Source: Cronobacter dublinensis subsp. dublinensis LMG 23823 (GTDB lineage Bacteria > Pseudomonadota > Gammaproteobacteria > Enterobacterales > Enterobacteriaceae). From it: a DNA stretch of 64,000 nucleotides. The notes beneath the pieces were generated by a model that did not search any database, had not been told where the DNA came from, and worked only from the letters and a program-made list of their open reading frames with translations. Below are positions 19,393 through 28,300 of this stretch, piece after piece (within the stretch, counting starts at the first letter, position 1; every line of letters starts with the position of its first letter). The DNA lies in NCBI RefSeq assembly GCF_001277235.1, contig NZ_CP012266.1, positions 1 to 64,000 on the forward strand, written 5' to 3'. The translations under genes were made by a program, and so were the position numbers.

Positions 19393-20118
19393 ATGGATAA
19401 TCTGAATCTGAACAAACATATTTCCGGTCAGTTCAACGCTGAGCTGGAATACATTCGCACCCAGGTGATGACCATGGGCGGGCTGGTGGAGCAGCAGCTC
19501 TCCGATGCGATCACCGCCATGCACAACCAGGACAGCGAACTGGCCAAACGCGTCATCGACGGCGACAAAAAGGTCAACATGATGGAAGTGGCGATCGATG
19601 AAGCGTGCGTGCGCATCATCGCCAAGCGCCAGCCGACGGCGAGCGATCTGCGTCTGGTGATGGCCATCATCAAAACCATCGCCGAGCTGGAGCGCATCGG
19701 CGACGTGGCGGATAAAATCTGCCGCACCGCGCTTGAGAAATTCTCCCAGCAGCATCAGCCGCTGCTGGTCAGCCTTGAATCGCTGGGCCGTCATACCGTA
19801 CAGATGCTTCACGACGTGCTGGACGCTTTCGCGCGTATGGATCTCGACGAAGCGGTGCGTATTTATCGCGAAGATAAAAAAGTGGATCAAGAGTATGAAG
19901 GCATCGTGCGTCAGCTGATGACCTACATGATGGAAGATTCGCGCACCATCCCGAGCGTGCTGACCGCGCTGTTCTGCGCCCGCTCTATCGAGCGTATCGG
20001 CGACCGCTGCCAGAATATTTGCGAATACATTTTCTATTTCGTGAAAGGCCAGGATTTCCGCCACGTCGGCGGCGACGAGCTGGATAAACTGCTCGCCGGG
20101 AAAGATCCGAAAGAATAA
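19393..20118 (+). CDS. phoU: phosphate signalling regulator PhoU
   Basis: Cytoplasmic negative regulator that links the Pst transporter to the PhoR sensor kinase. The 241-residue protein consists of two similar three-helix PhoU domains (about residues 15-110 and 120-215), each with the metal-binding E/D-rich motif (for example AELERIGDVADKI and RSIERIGDRCQNI). RBS GTGGAGTGCTAA is upstream. It is the last gene of the pst operon. Confidence 0.98.
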   Translation: MDNLNLNKHISGQFNAELEYIRTQVMTMGGLVEQQLSDAITAMHNQDSELAKRVIDGDKKVNMMEVAIDEACVRIIAKRQPTASDLRLVMAIIKTIAELERIGDVADKICRTALEKFSQQHQPLLVSLESLGRHTVQMLHDVLDAFARMDLDEAVRIYREDKKVDQEYEGIVRQLMTYMMEDSRTIPSVLTALFCARSIERIGDRCQNICEYIFYFVKGQDFRHVGGDELDKLLAGKDPKE

Positions 20119-20125
20119 GCCTGTC

Positions 20126-20153
20126 GCCCTCGCCGCGCGCGAGGGCATTTTTG
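20126..20153 (+). terminator. pst-phoU operon terminator
   Basis: Stem GCCCTCGC / GCGAGGGC with a 5-base loop, then ATTTTTGG. It lies directly after the phoU stop. Confidence 0.8.
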
Positions 20154-20231
20154 GGGCGCATGTCGCCCCTTTTGCGGATTTTACTCAATACTATAAGGGG
20201 TTACCGAGCCCGTTATAAAAAGGATAAATCC

Positions 20232-21398
20232 GTGAAATTACCTTCCCGTACCGCTCTCGCCGCCCTGCTAGGCTGCGCCAGTTTACCCGCTTTCAGCGCG
20301 CTGCCGCTGGCAACGCCCGACCCGTCCATTCCGGTCAGCCATTACATCACGCAGGTGAACCCCGATAAATCGATCACCTTCCGCCTGTTCGCCCCTGAGG
20401 CGCAGCGCGTCGCGGTGGTGATCGGCGCGACGGCGGACAGCCAGGTATCGCACGAGATGCGCAAAGAGGCCAACGGCGTCTGGAGTTGGAAAAGCGCGCC
20501 GTTAACACCGGATCTGCATGAGTATTTCTTTAACGTCGACGGTTTTCGCTCCATCGATACCGGCAACCCGTATGTGAAGCCGCAGCGCCAGCCCAATACG
20601 TCGCTGATTCTGGTGCCGGGCAGTATTATTGATGACCGGGCGGTGCCGCACGGCGAGATGCGCACGCTGACCTACCACTCCGGCGCGCTGAAATCGGAGC
20701 GCCGGGTGTATGTCTGGACGCCGCCGGGCTACAGCCACGACAGCGAGCCGCTGCCGGTGCTCTACTTCTATCACGGTTTTGGCGATACCGGGCTTTCTGC
20801 CGTCACCCAGGGCCGTATTCCGCAGATGATGGATAATCTGCTGGCGGAGGGCAAAATCAAGCCGATGCTGGTGGTTATCCCGGATACCGAAACGGATATC
20901 GCCGACGCCGTGCCGGAGAATTTCCCGCCCGCCGAGCGACGCAAAGACTTTTACCCGCGTAACGCCCGCGCGGCGGATAAAGAGCTGATGAACGACATCA
21001 TTCCGCTGATCGGGCAGCGATTTAACGTTCGCCAGGACGCGCAGGGGCGCGCGCTGGCCGGGCTGTCGCAGGGCGGCTATCAGGCGCTGGTGTCGGGGAT
21101 GACGCATCTGCAGAGTTTCGGCTGGCTGGCGTCGCTGAGCGGTGTCACCACCGCGACGGTGCCGAACGACGACGTGACGAAGCAGCTGTCCCGCGCGGAC
21201 GACGTGAACAGTCAACTGCGTAACTTTACGCTGGTAGTAGGCGATAAAGACAGCGTGACGGGGCGGGATATCGCCGGGCTCAAAACCGAGCTTGAGCGCG
21301 ACGGCGTGAAATTCGATTATCACGTCTATCCCGGGCTCGGTCATGAGATGGCAGTATGGCGTCCGGCCTATGCCGAATGGGTGCAGAAGATCTTTTAA
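20232..21398 (+). CDS. yieL: secreted esterase of the YieL family
   Basis: Putative carbohydrate or feruloyl esterase. From GTG 20232 the 388-residue product has a signal peptide (MKLPSRTALAALLGCASLPAFSA), an N-terminal beta-sandwich domain (about residues 45-140, ITFRLFAPEAQRVAVV) and a C-terminal esterase alpha/beta-hydrolase domain with YFYHGFGD and the nucleophile elbow ALAGLSQGGYQALV; HEMAVW near the end gives the catalytic His. An earlier in-frame start at 20151 would bury the signal sequence, so GTG is preferred. In E. coli, yieL also lies between phoU and yieH, but with bgl genes before it. Confidence 0.85.
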   Translation: MKLPSRTALAALLGCASLPAFSALPLATPDPSIPVSHYITQVNPDKSITFRLFAPEAQRVAVVIGATADSQVSHEMRKEANGVWSWKSAPLTPDLHEYFFNVDGFRSIDTGNPYVKPQRQPNTSLILVPGSIIDDRAVPHGEMRTLTYHSGALKSERRVYVWTPPGYSHDSEPLPVLYFYHGFGDTGLSAVTQGRIPQMMDNLLAEGKIKPMLVVIPDTETDIADAVPENFPPAERRKDFYPRNARAADKELMNDIIPLIGQRFNVRQDAQGRALAGLSQGGYQALVSGMTHLQSFGWLASLSGVTTATVPNDDVTKQLSRADDVNSQLRNFTLVVGDKDSVTGRDIAGLKTELERDGVKFDYHVYPGLGHEMAVWRPAYAEWVQKIF

Positions 21399-21413
21399 CG
21401 AGGGCCGTCAGCC

Positions 21414-21492
21414 GTGGTGGGTGCGCTTCGCTTACCCACCCTACGCAAATGCCGGGGCCCCGTAGGGCGTGGTAAGCGAAGCGCACCCGCCA
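21414..21492. repeat. inverted pair of REP-like units
   Basis: Two REP-type palindromes in opposite orientation: one at about 21414-21444 (GTGGGT/ACCCAC) and a near-mirror copy at 21462-21491. The pair lies between the convergent ends of yieL and yieH and may act as a two-way terminator. Confidence 0.65.
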
Positions 21493-21498
21493 TCAACA

Positions 21499-22164
21499 TT
21501 AACGCGTTATCTCCCAGCCGCGCGCCCGCCACAAGGCGGGCAACTGCGCTAAATCGGTAAATACCGTCACATTCGGGTGCTCAAGCGGCGGGTTATGCGG
21601 GTCGGCGCAAAAATAAAACACCTGCATTCCGGCGGCGATGCCTGCTTTCGCGCCCGCGGCGGAATCATCCACCAGGATGCAGCGCTCCACATTTACCTGC
21701 ATCGCGTCGGCGGCGAAATGCATTAACGCCGGGTCGGGCTTCCAGCGCTGGATATCGTAGCCGCTAAAGAGTTTATCGGTGAAATAGCGCAACATGCCCG
21801 TTTTGCCGAGGGACTGCTGCATTTTGCTCACCGGGCCGTTCGAAACGATGCACATCGGCACATTCATCCGGGCCAAAAGCGCCGCTGCGCCTGGGATCTC
21901 CGCAAGCTCCGCGTCAAAAAGTCGCGCCACTTCCGCGCGGTAGACCGGTTCGAGTTCAGCTTTTTGCAGGTTCACGCCATATTCGTCATTGATCGTGTCA
22001 ATGATTTCGTAGAGCTTCACGCCTTTAAAACGCTTAAACACGTCGTCGAGCTCAAGGGTGATGCCAGCCCGGGCGAACATATGCACATAAGCGCGGGAGC
22101 AGATAACTTCGCTATCCACCAGCGTGCCGTCGCAGTCGAAAAATACCGCTTCAATTCGGGACAT
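21499..22164 (-). CDS. yieH: HAD-superfamily 6-phosphogluconate phosphatase YieH
   Basis: Cytoplasmic haloacid-dehalogenase-like sugar phosphatase; E. coli YieH acts on 6-phosphogluconate. The 221 residues contain motif I FFDCDGTLVDSEV (nucleophile Asp at about residue 10), motif II IVSNG, the motif III Lys in RWKPDPALM and motif IV ILVDDSAAGAKAG. The start matches E. coli (MSRIEAVFFDCDG). It is divergent from adeP. Confidence 0.95.
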   Translation of the reverse strand: MSRIEAVFFDCDGTLVDSEVICSRAYVHMFARAGITLELDDVFKRFKGVKLYEIIDTINDEYGVNLQKAELEPVYRAEVARLFDAELAEIPGAAALLARMNVPMCIVSNGPVSKMQQSLGKTGMLRYFTDKLFSGYDIQRWKPDPALMHFAADAMQVNVERCILVDDSAAGAKAGIAAGMQVFYFCADPHNPPLEHPNVTVFTDLAQLPALWRARGWEITR

Positions 22165-22214
22165 GCCGTTTCCTGTTGTTGCAAGTTGAACGTTTACTCT
22201 AAGCGCTTTGCGTC

Positions 22215-22230
22215 ACGCAATCGATGCCGT
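22215..22230. promoter_or_regulatory. candidate PurR operator upstream of adeP
   Basis: ACGCAATCGATGCCGT matches 12 of 16 positions of the PurR palindrome ACGCAAACGTTTGCGT. It lies 104 bp before the adeP start, and adeP is a PurR target in E. coli. Confidence 0.55.
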
Positions 22231-22333
22231 ATAAGCAAATTCAATGAAAAAAAGTGTGTGACGACCATCAACATCGCTGCGTTTTGGTATAGGATAGCGA
22301 CGAATTTTTCCCCTCCTTGTACGGAATTAAAGA

Positions 22334-23671
22334 ATGAGCCAACAACCGACGTCCCAGGCCGAAGGGCAGGGATTGCTTGAGCGCGTGTTCAAATTACGCG
22401 CGCACGGCACTACGGCCCGCACCGAGGTCATTGCCGGGGTAACCACCTTCCTGACGATGGTGTATATCGTTTTTGTTAACCCGCAGATCCTCGGCGCGGC
22501 TGGGATGGATACCAGCGCTGTCTTTGTAACCACCTGTCTTATCGCCGCTTTCGGCAGCATTCTGATGGGCCTGCTGGCGAACCTGCCAGTGGCGCTGGCG
22601 CCTGCGATGGGCCTGAACGCCTTCTTCGCGTTTGTGGTGGTTGGCGCGATGGGCCTCTCCTGGCAGGTAGGCATGGGCGCGATTTTCTGGGGCGCGGTCG
22701 GCCTGCTGTTGCTGACGATTTTCCGCGTGCGCTACTGGATGATCGCGAATATTCCGGTAAGCCTGCGTATCGGCATCACCAGCGGTATCGGCCTGTTTAT
22801 CGGCATGATGGGGCTTAAAAACGCGGGCGTTATCGTCGCGAACCCGGAGACGCTGGTCACTATTGGCAACCTCACTTCCCACACCACGCTACTGGGCGTG
22901 CTGGGCTTCTTTATCATCGCCATTCTCGCCTCGCGCAATATTCACGCGGCGGTGCTGGTTTCTATCGTGGTGACCACGCTGCTGGGCCTGGCGTTTGGCG
23001 ACGTCCATTTCAAAGGCGTCGTGTCAGAGCCGCCGAGCGTTATGACGGTACTCGGCCATGTTGACCTCGCAGGTTCGCTCGATATCGGCCTCGCGGGCGT
23101 GATTTTCTCGTTTATGCTGGTGAACCTGTTCGACTCCTCCGGCACGCTGATTGGCGTGACCGATAAAGCCGGGCTCGCGGATGAAAGCGGCAAGTTCCCG
23201 CGCATGAAGCAGGCGCTGTACGTGGACAGCATTTCGTCCGTCGCGGGCTCGTTTATCGGCACCTCTTCCGTGACCGCGTATATCGAATCCTCCTCCGGCG
23301 TCTCCATTGGCGGGCGCACCGGCCTGACCGCCGTCGTTGTCGGTCTGCTGTTCCTGCTGGTGATTTTCCTGTCGCCGCTCGCGGGCATGGTGCCGCCTTA
23401 CGCCGCTGCAGGCGCGCTGATTTATGTCGGCGTGCTGATGACCTCCAGCCTGTCGCGCGTGAAGTGGGACGACCTGACCGAAGCCGTGCCGGCGTTTATC
23501 ACCGCCGTTATGATGCCGTTCAGCTTCTCCATCACCGAAGGCATCGCGCTCGGCTTCATCTCCTACTGCGTGATGAAAATTTTCACCGGTCGCCTGCGCG
23601 ATCTGAACGCCTGCGTGCTGGTCGTGGCGCTGCTGTTCCTGCTGAAAATCGTCTTTATCGACGCGCACTAA
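22334..23671 (+). CDS. adeP: adenine permease AdeP (NCS2 family)
   Basis: High-affinity proton-coupled adenine importer of the AzgA-like NCS2 branch. The 445-residue protein has 12-14 hydrophobic helices; signatures include EVIAGVTTFLTMVYIVFVNP in the first and the NLFDSSGTLIGVTDKAGL / SSVTAYIESSSGVSIGGRTGLT blocks (about residues 255-330) that form the substrate site. ATG 22334 follows GGAATTAAAG. A PurR-like operator lies upstream and a two-way terminator follows. Confidence 0.93.
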   Translation: MSQQPTSQAEGQGLLERVFKLRAHGTTARTEVIAGVTTFLTMVYIVFVNPQILGAAGMDTSAVFVTTCLIAAFGSILMGLLANLPVALAPAMGLNAFFAFVVVGAMGLSWQVGMGAIFWGAVGLLLLTIFRVRYWMIANIPVSLRIGITSGIGLFIGMMGLKNAGVIVANPETLVTIGNLTSHTTLLGVLGFFIIAILASRNIHAAVLVSIVVTTLLGLAFGDVHFKGVVSEPPSVMTVLGHVDLAGSLDIGLAGVIFSFMLVNLFDSSGTLIGVTDKAGLADESGKFPRMKQALYVDSISSVAGSFIGTSSVTAYIESSSGVSIGGRTGLTAVVVGLLFLLVIFLSPLAGMVPPYAAAGALIYVGVLMTSSLSRVKWDDLTEAVPAFITAVMMPFSFSITEGIALGFISYCVMKIFTGRLRDLNACVLVVALLFLLKIVFIDAH

Positions 23672-23672
23672 T

Positions 23673-23703
23673 CAAAAAGGCCAGCGAATCGCTGGCCTTT
23701 TTT
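23673..23703. terminator. bidirectional terminator between adeP and chrR
   Basis: Stem AAAGGCCAGCGA / TCGCTGGCCTTT, with A run on the left and T run on the right, so it can stop both convergent transcripts. Confidence 0.9.
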
Positions 23704-23706
23704 CTG

Positions 23707-24273
23707 TTAGCGGCGCACCCGCCGGATGTACTCCGCGAACGCGGTCAGCTGTCCGGTAAGGTGATCCCGCGTGCTCTGGTCCACCACTTCGCCCGTCTGG
23801 GTGTCGACTTTGTTCTGAATCGCCCCGCCCATAAACTCCGGCTTGTTCATCACCATCGCATCGAGGAAGACCAGGATCTGGCGCAGATGATACTGGCAGC
23901 GCGCGCCGCCGATAGCGCCCATTGAGCTGGTCTGGATAAGCACCGGTTTACCGGCGAGCGGCTGGTCCGGCAGGCGCGACAGCCAGTCGATGGCATTCTT
24001 AAGCCCACCCGGCACCGAATAGTTATACTCCGGCGTCACAATCACCACGCCGTCCGCCTGGCGGATCTGCTCGGCTATCGCTTCCACCGTCTGCGGGAAT
24101 CCTTCATCCTGCTGGATATCGGCGTCGTAAATCGGGATATCACGAATGGACGGCAGCTCGGCGACCGCCATGCCGGCAGGGGCCAGTGACGGCAGCGAGC
24201 GCGCCACCATCGCGTTGAAGGAGCCTTTACGCAGGCTGCCAATCAGCGTCACGATGTTTAACGTTTCAGACAT
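23707..24273 (-). CDS. chrR: NAD(P)H-dependent FMN reductase ChrR (quinone/chromate reductase)
   Basis: Flavodoxin-like FMN enzyme that reduces quinones and chromate. The 188 residues hold the FMN phosphate loop LIGSLRKGSFNAMVAR (about residues 10-25), PEYNYSVPGGLKNAIDWLSR (near 82-101) and the TSSMGAIGGAR loop (near 115). Length and start match E. coli YieF/ChrR. It is transcribed with yieE in the same direction, 30 bp apart. Confidence 0.95.
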   Translation of the reverse strand: MSETLNIVTLIGSLRKGSFNAMVARSLPSLAPAGMAVAELPSIRDIPIYDADIQQDEGFPQTVEAIAEQIRQADGVVIVTPEYNYSVPGGLKNAIDWLSRLPDQPLAGKPVLIQTSSMGAIGGARCQYHLRQILVFLDAMVMNKPEFMGGAIQNKVDTQTGEVVDQSTRDHLTGQLTAFAEYIRRVRR

Positions 24274-24303
24274 AGAAAACCTCCGGGGAAATGTTAAAGC
24301 AGA

Positions 24304-25053
24304 TTAGTTGATAATCATCGCCTTTTCCGAGGGCAGACTGGTAAAGCGCATCAGACGCGTATCCGGGCTGGTGCTGCGTTTACGCATATCCGGCAGGCTG
24401 TGCCAGCCGTGCGCGCTGTCATATTCCCACAGGTAGAGTTTTTCGATGGCGGGCGACACCGCGACGGTCCAGATCAGCACGTCTTCGGCGTCGCAGGCCG
24501 CTTCCACCAGCGGGAACTGGGCCACGCGCAGTCTGCCGGAGCCCGGCAGGAGCTGGAACTGATGCCCGTCGTCATTCTGCTGGCCCGTCAGCTTCAGCAG
24601 GCTGCGGCGCAGCGTCACCAGCTGGGTGCGCGCCTCCATCGGGTCATGTTGATTATCTATCCAGATCGTTTCATTTTTACTGAGCGTGTGTCCGGTTTGC
24701 GGCGCGAGCGGGTGCGTAAAGGTGCGGGTGGCGGGCTGGAGTTCCATATCGAGCCCGCAACAGCCTTCCGTCGTTATCGCCACACCCAGCATATTGCCGG
24801 TATAGGCAAGGGAGAAATCGGCGAGCCCGGCGTCGGCGAAACGCGGACGTCCCTGCGCATTGACTACCACATCGGGCAGCACGGGAATGCCATAAAGCAT
24901 GAAAACCAGCTCGGCCAGCAGCGAGCGCGACGCCAGGAAGCGGCTGCGGCGGTGTTCGGGCAGGTGCTGCGCGGTTTTCAGCGCGTCGGCGGAGAGCCGG
25001 GGGGAGAGGCTGAGTTCGGGGCCAAGCGTCCCTCTTGCAAAATGCGTTGCCAT
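24304..25053 (-). CDS. yieE: phosphopantetheinyl-transferase-like protein YieE
   Basis: The 249-residue protein matches E. coli YieE in length and most of its sequence (MATHFARG start, RRSRFLASRSLLAELVFMLYGI). The PPTase signature GLDMEL near residue 98 and the RRSLLKLTG segment near 150 correspond to the Mg/CoA-binding and W..KEA..K motifs of Sfp-type enzymes, although the second is altered. Activity is not proven for the E. coli protein. Its place next to a cluster with two carrier-protein domains makes it a candidate activator of them, but it is a core gene of the family, so the closeness may be chance. Confidence 0.85.
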   Translation of the reverse strand: MATHFARGTLGPELSLSPRLSADALKTAQHLPEHRRSRFLASRSLLAELVFMLYGIPVLPDVVVNAQGRPRFADAGLADFSLAYTGNMLGVAITTEGCCGLDMELQPATRTFTHPLAPQTGHTLSKNETIWIDNQHDPMEARTQLVTLRRSLLKLTGQQNDDGHQFQLLPGSGRLRVAQFPLVEAACDAEDVLIWTVAVSPAIEKLYLWEYDSAHGWHSLPDMRKRSTSPDTRLMRFTSLPSEKAMIIN

Positions 25054-25280
25054 TTTTCGCTCCGTGATAATGGTCAGTGACTGTTAGCTATGGAAATTAC
25101 GAATGCGTAATCTGCAACTAATCAGTCCGATAATGTTTAGGTTTTAATGCCTAATTCGGATGCTGAAAAGAGGGTGGCGCGGACATTTACAAAACTCTTG
25201 CACAAGGCAGGCCACGCCCTGGCAAAAAGCGGTCATGCCGGGCCGCCGGAAAGGCTGACGAGGCCAGCCGGCAGCCCCGC

Positions 25281-26141
25281 TTACGCGGTGAGGGGGATCT
25301 CCGGCAGATGCACGACATTGTTATAGAACGACTCCAGATCGTGCTCGGTCAGGATCGGTTCTTTCATGATCAGGTGCACATCCAGAATATCTTCAAAGCC
25401 TGGCAGAATGGTGAGGCCGTTCGCCTGCGCCAGGTCCTGAGAGATTATCCCGATGCTGCTGAAGCTTTTCATCAGCGAGACGGTAATCAGCTCGCTCCCG
25501 GAGAAAATCACGCTCGCCTCCTGAAGCAGCGGTTTATGCCGGGCGGTGAATTTATCGAAGCTCGCTGAATACGGGCACTCCGCCAGCGGCTGAACCAGCG
25601 TGGAGGCCGCCGCCGCGCTTTCTGCCGAGCAGGCGGCAATCACTTTAATATGCAGGCCGGTCAATTTAATGCTGTAAAAACCCGGCGGCACATTTGCGCC
25701 CAATACCACCGCGATATCCGTCTCGTCTTTGGCGATTTTCACCAGGTTTTCCGGCGACTCCGACGTACTGAAAATCACGCTGTAATCGCTCAGTTTGTCG
25801 ATCATAAAGTTGATGATTTTCTTGTTGGTATCGACAGAAAAGGTGCTGTTTAAGGCGATGCGAATCGGCGTGGACGTACTCTTTTTCAGCTGTTCGGCTT
25901 TCAGGCGCAAATGTTCGGAGGTTTTGACGACATTCATAATATAGGGCAGCAGATGTTTCCCTTCTGGCGTCAATACGGCGCCTTTATTGGTGCGGTTGAA
26001 TATTTTAAATCCGAAATATTCTTCCGCTTTGTTGAGCTGCGCCGCTAGCGCCTGAATGGTCAGGCTGGCCTCTTCTGCGGCGCAGGTTAACGATCCGAGC
26101 TGCGCGGTTTTTAGCAGATTTCTCAATACTTTAATATCCAT
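25281..26141 (-). CDS. LysR-family transcriptional regulator
   Basis: The 286-residue protein starts MDIKVLRNLLKTAQLGSLTCAAE, the typical LysR winged helix-turn-helix (residues 1-60), followed by a periplasmic-binding-protein-like effector domain. A start farther upstream is possible in frame, but ATG 26141 has a good RBS (GGAGGTGGTC) and the right N-terminus. It is divergent from the dioxygenase-AzlCD unit, the usual layout for a LysR activator and its target. Lower G+C than the core genes to its left. Effector is not known; an amino acid or cluster product is plausible. Confidence 0.88.
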   Translation of the reverse strand: MDIKVLRNLLKTAQLGSLTCAAEEASLTIQALAAQLNKAEEYFGFKIFNRTNKGAVLTPEGKHLLPYIMNVVKTSEHLRLKAEQLKKSTSTPIRIALNSTFSVDTNKKIINFMIDKLSDYSVIFSTSESPENLVKIAKDETDIAVVLGANVPPGFYSIKLTGLHIKVIAACSAESAAAASTLVQPLAECPYSASFDKFTARHKPLLQEASVIFSGSELITVSLMKSFSSIGIISQDLAQANGLTILPGFEDILDVHLIMKEPILTEHDLESFYNNVVHLPEIPLTA

Positions 26142-26368
26142 GACCACCTCCTGACATGCCGGTCTTTCCTTTATATCAACGGCTATAAGAATTATCAATT
26201 GATGGCCCGCCGTTACGCTGGTTGAAAACACCAGCTTATCCGCTTTTTTTGGTCGGATAGTCCTCAAACACCCCTGATTAAAATGGTTATTAAGGCGCCT
26301 GAAAAAGAATTGAATATAAATAACTTAATTAGCTGGTAGGTTAAATCGAAACCAACCTAACCCCTCGG
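26142..26368. promoter_or_regulatory. divergent promoter region with LysR-type operator candidates
   Basis: Between the LysR gene and the dioxygenase. It contains the palindrome ATCAATTGAT near 26195, a -10-like TATAAA near 26315, and the symmetric AGGTT-N11-AACCT at 26338-26358, which has the T-N11-A shape of LysR sites and lies 10 bp before the dioxygenase ATG. Which is the true operator cannot be told from sequence. Confidence 0.45.
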
Positions 26369-27130
26369 ATGAATATAGAATATATGTTACAGCTCAATAA
26401 AAACATTGGCGACGACCTGAGAAAAAATAAAGCGGTAAATGTTCTGGGTTCTGATTTTTCACTTTCCGGCGGATTTAGCGATTTCGTTAAATTCACCCAA
26501 AGCTGGGAAACTATGGGCGTGGATAAATTCTACGGGCAGGCCGATCGCGGTACACGTTATCGCCGCTACAGCGACTTTGACTATAACCCGGTCACCAAAA
26601 CATTAACGCCGCTTGGGCATCGCGCCTATGAGCAGTCGGTCGAGCACAATAAATATGTCGGCGGTATTGAACGTCACTTTGATGATATTACCACTGAGGT
26701 ATTACATTCTCCGGTATTACGTTCGCTGGTGGAGCTGGATTTCAACGTTTATAAAGAAGTGCTGCCGCCGGAACTGCATAATGAAATCTGGCAGTGCCAG
26801 ATCCACCAAATCCGTATTGAAATTAAGCCGGGCTGTGAGCTTGAGATAACGCCAGAAGGCATCCACTGCGACGGTTATCCGTTCAGCGGCGTGCATTTCT
26901 GGGGCCGGTATAACGTCGAAGGCGCCATGAGCCAGGTCTTTAAGAAAGACGGCACGCTGGTGGATTCCGGGACGTACCGCAATATTCTGGATACCACGTT
27001 CTTCCTCGATCGCGAAATGCTGCATTACGTCACGACGGCGTTTAACCCAACCGAGAATGCAATGGGCTTTCGCCAGATTATCGCGGTGTCGTTTTCAAGA
27101 CCGGGGACGGAATATGATATCATCAAATAA
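26369..27130 (+). CDS. 2-oxoglutarate/Fe(II) dioxygenase, amino-acid hydroxylase type (PF10014-like)
   Basis: The 253-residue protein resembles the family of isoleucine 4-hydroxylase (IDO of Bacillus thuringiensis) and related free amino-acid hydroxylases. The Fe(II) facial triad is visible: HCD in EGIHCDGYPFSGVHFW (about residues 170-185) and the distal His in LHYVTTAFNP (near 218), followed by the 2-oxoglutarate Arg in MGFRQIIAVSFS. First gene after the LysR regulator; AT-richer than its surroundings. The start at 26369 lacks a strong RBS, and an ATG at 26384 is possible. Substrate is unknown; a branched-chain amino acid is suggested by the AzlCD exporter downstream. Confidence 0.8.
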   Translation: MNIEYMLQLNKNIGDDLRKNKAVNVLGSDFSLSGGFSDFVKFTQSWETMGVDKFYGQADRGTRYRRYSDFDYNPVTKTLTPLGHRAYEQSVEHNKYVGGIERHFDDITTEVLHSPVLRSLVELDFNVYKEVLPPELHNEIWQCQIHQIRIEIKPGCELEITPEGIHCDGYPFSGVHFWGRYNVEGAMSQVFKKDGTLVDSGTYRNILDTTFFLDREMLHYVTTAFNPTENAMGFRQIIAVSFSRPGTEYDIIK

Positions 27131-27596
27131 TCTCCAGCTTATTTCCTCTGACGCAGATAAAACCGCCGCGCCGGAAGGGCTGGTTATTTCCAAAGCCACA
27201 TTAAATGATGCCTGCGATATCGTCAGCTTTTTAAAATTCTTTAAAGAAGTGGCGTTTTGCGAATGGCAGGATGAAGAGCATATTCGCAAAATCGTCGCGG
27301 CGGAAAACGCACGCTGTTATTTAGCCAAAGATGAAAGCGGCGCTCTGGTGGGCGCCATTATCGGCGGTATGCTCGGCACCCGCGCGACGTTAAATCACAT
27401 CGCTATTTCGCCGATTTTCCGCAAAAACAAGATTGGCACCGTGCTGACGAAAACCATTCTGAATGATTTTTATCTTAGCGGTATTAAACGTGTCTTTCTG
27501 TTTATTGAAGATAAAAACCAGGTCGCGTTCAATTTCTGGCGCTCCCAGGGGTTTCAACCGACCACAGGAGAAACGACGTGCGAACTGGATCTTTAA
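27114..27596 (+). CDS. GNAT-family N-acetyltransferase
   Basis: From ATG 27114, which has the RBS GGGGACGG, the 160-residue protein shows the GNAT fold: acetyl-CoA loop ISPIFRKNKIGTVL (the R-x-x-K-x-G-x variant of Q/RxxGxG/A, about residue 100) and the C-terminal FNFWRSQGFQPT motif. It overlaps the dioxygenase gene by 17 bp and the AzlC gene by 19 bp, so the four genes are translationally linked. It may acetylate the hydroxylated amino acid or give self-protection; neither is shown. Confidence 0.8.
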   Translation: MISSNNLQLISSDADKTAAPEGLVISKATLNDACDIVSFLKFFKEVAFCEWQDEEHIRKIVAAENARCYLAKDESGALVGAIIGGMLGTRATLNHIAISPIFRKNKIGTVLTKTILNDFYLSGIKRVFLFIEDKNQVAFNFWRSQGFQPTTGETTCELDL

Positions 27597-28300
27597 AAAA
27601 CCTGAATTACGCCGAGCGTAGCGATTTTAAAGAGAGCCTGATTAACGCCTCGCCCATTATGGCGGGGTATTTCGTCGTCGCGTTTGTTTTCGGCGTGATG
27701 TGCCTGAATGCCGGGCTGCCGGTCTGGTTCCCGGCGGCGATGTGCCTGTTTGTGTACGCGGGCACGGCGCAGTTCGCCGCGCTGGCGCTGCTCACCGCGG
27801 GCGCCTCGCTGCTGCCCATCGTGCTCTCGACGCTGCTTATTAATTCCCGCCATATTTTAATGTCGATGTATATGTCGAAGAAACTCGGCCCGGTCGGCAT
27901 GTCAGGCGTGAAAAAATCGCTCTACGCGTTCGGGCTGACGGATGAATCCTTCGCGATGCACAGCCAGCGCCTGGAAAGCCGCATCGCCACCACGGCGAGC
28001 TATCTGCTGAGCTTTAACGCCTTTTGCCATCTGTCGTGGATAGCGGGCGGATTCGCGGGTGCCGTGGCCTCGGAATATCTGGCGAAATTTATCAGCTTCA
28101 AGCTCGATTACGCGCTGACGGCCATGATGCTGTTTGTGCTGGTGGCGCTGTGCAACACCACCGGTAAGCGCATCGTTGCGCTGGTCTCCATCGCGACCAC
28201 CATCGGCATGAATTTTATCCATATTTCACCGCTTAACGTCTTTGTGGCGACGGCGGTCGGCTGCGGAGTGGGCGTATGTCTCAAGAAATCTTCCTCCTGA
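27578..28300 (+). CDS. AzlC-family amino-acid exporter, large subunit
   Basis: Membrane protein of 240 residues with about seven helices. Family signature is clear: PIMAGYFVVAFVFGVMCLNAGL near the N-terminus, FVYAGTAQFAALALL and LINSRHILMSMYMSKKLG (about residues 58-107). AzlC works with the small AzlD to export branched-chain amino acids and analogues. Start is GTG 27578 with RBS AGGAGAAAC, inside the end of the GNAT gene. It overlaps azlD by 25 bp. Confidence 0.88.
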   Translation: MRTGSLKNLNYAERSDFKESLINASPIMAGYFVVAFVFGVMCLNAGLPVWFPAAMCLFVYAGTAQFAALALLTAGASLLPIVLSTLLINSRHILMSMYMSKKLGPVGMSGVKKSLYAFGLTDESFAMHSQRLESRIATTASYLLSFNAFCHLSWIAGGFAGAVASEYLAKFISFKLDYALTAMMLFVLVALCNTTGKRIVALVSIATTIGMNFIHISPLNVFVATAVGCGVGVCLKKSSS

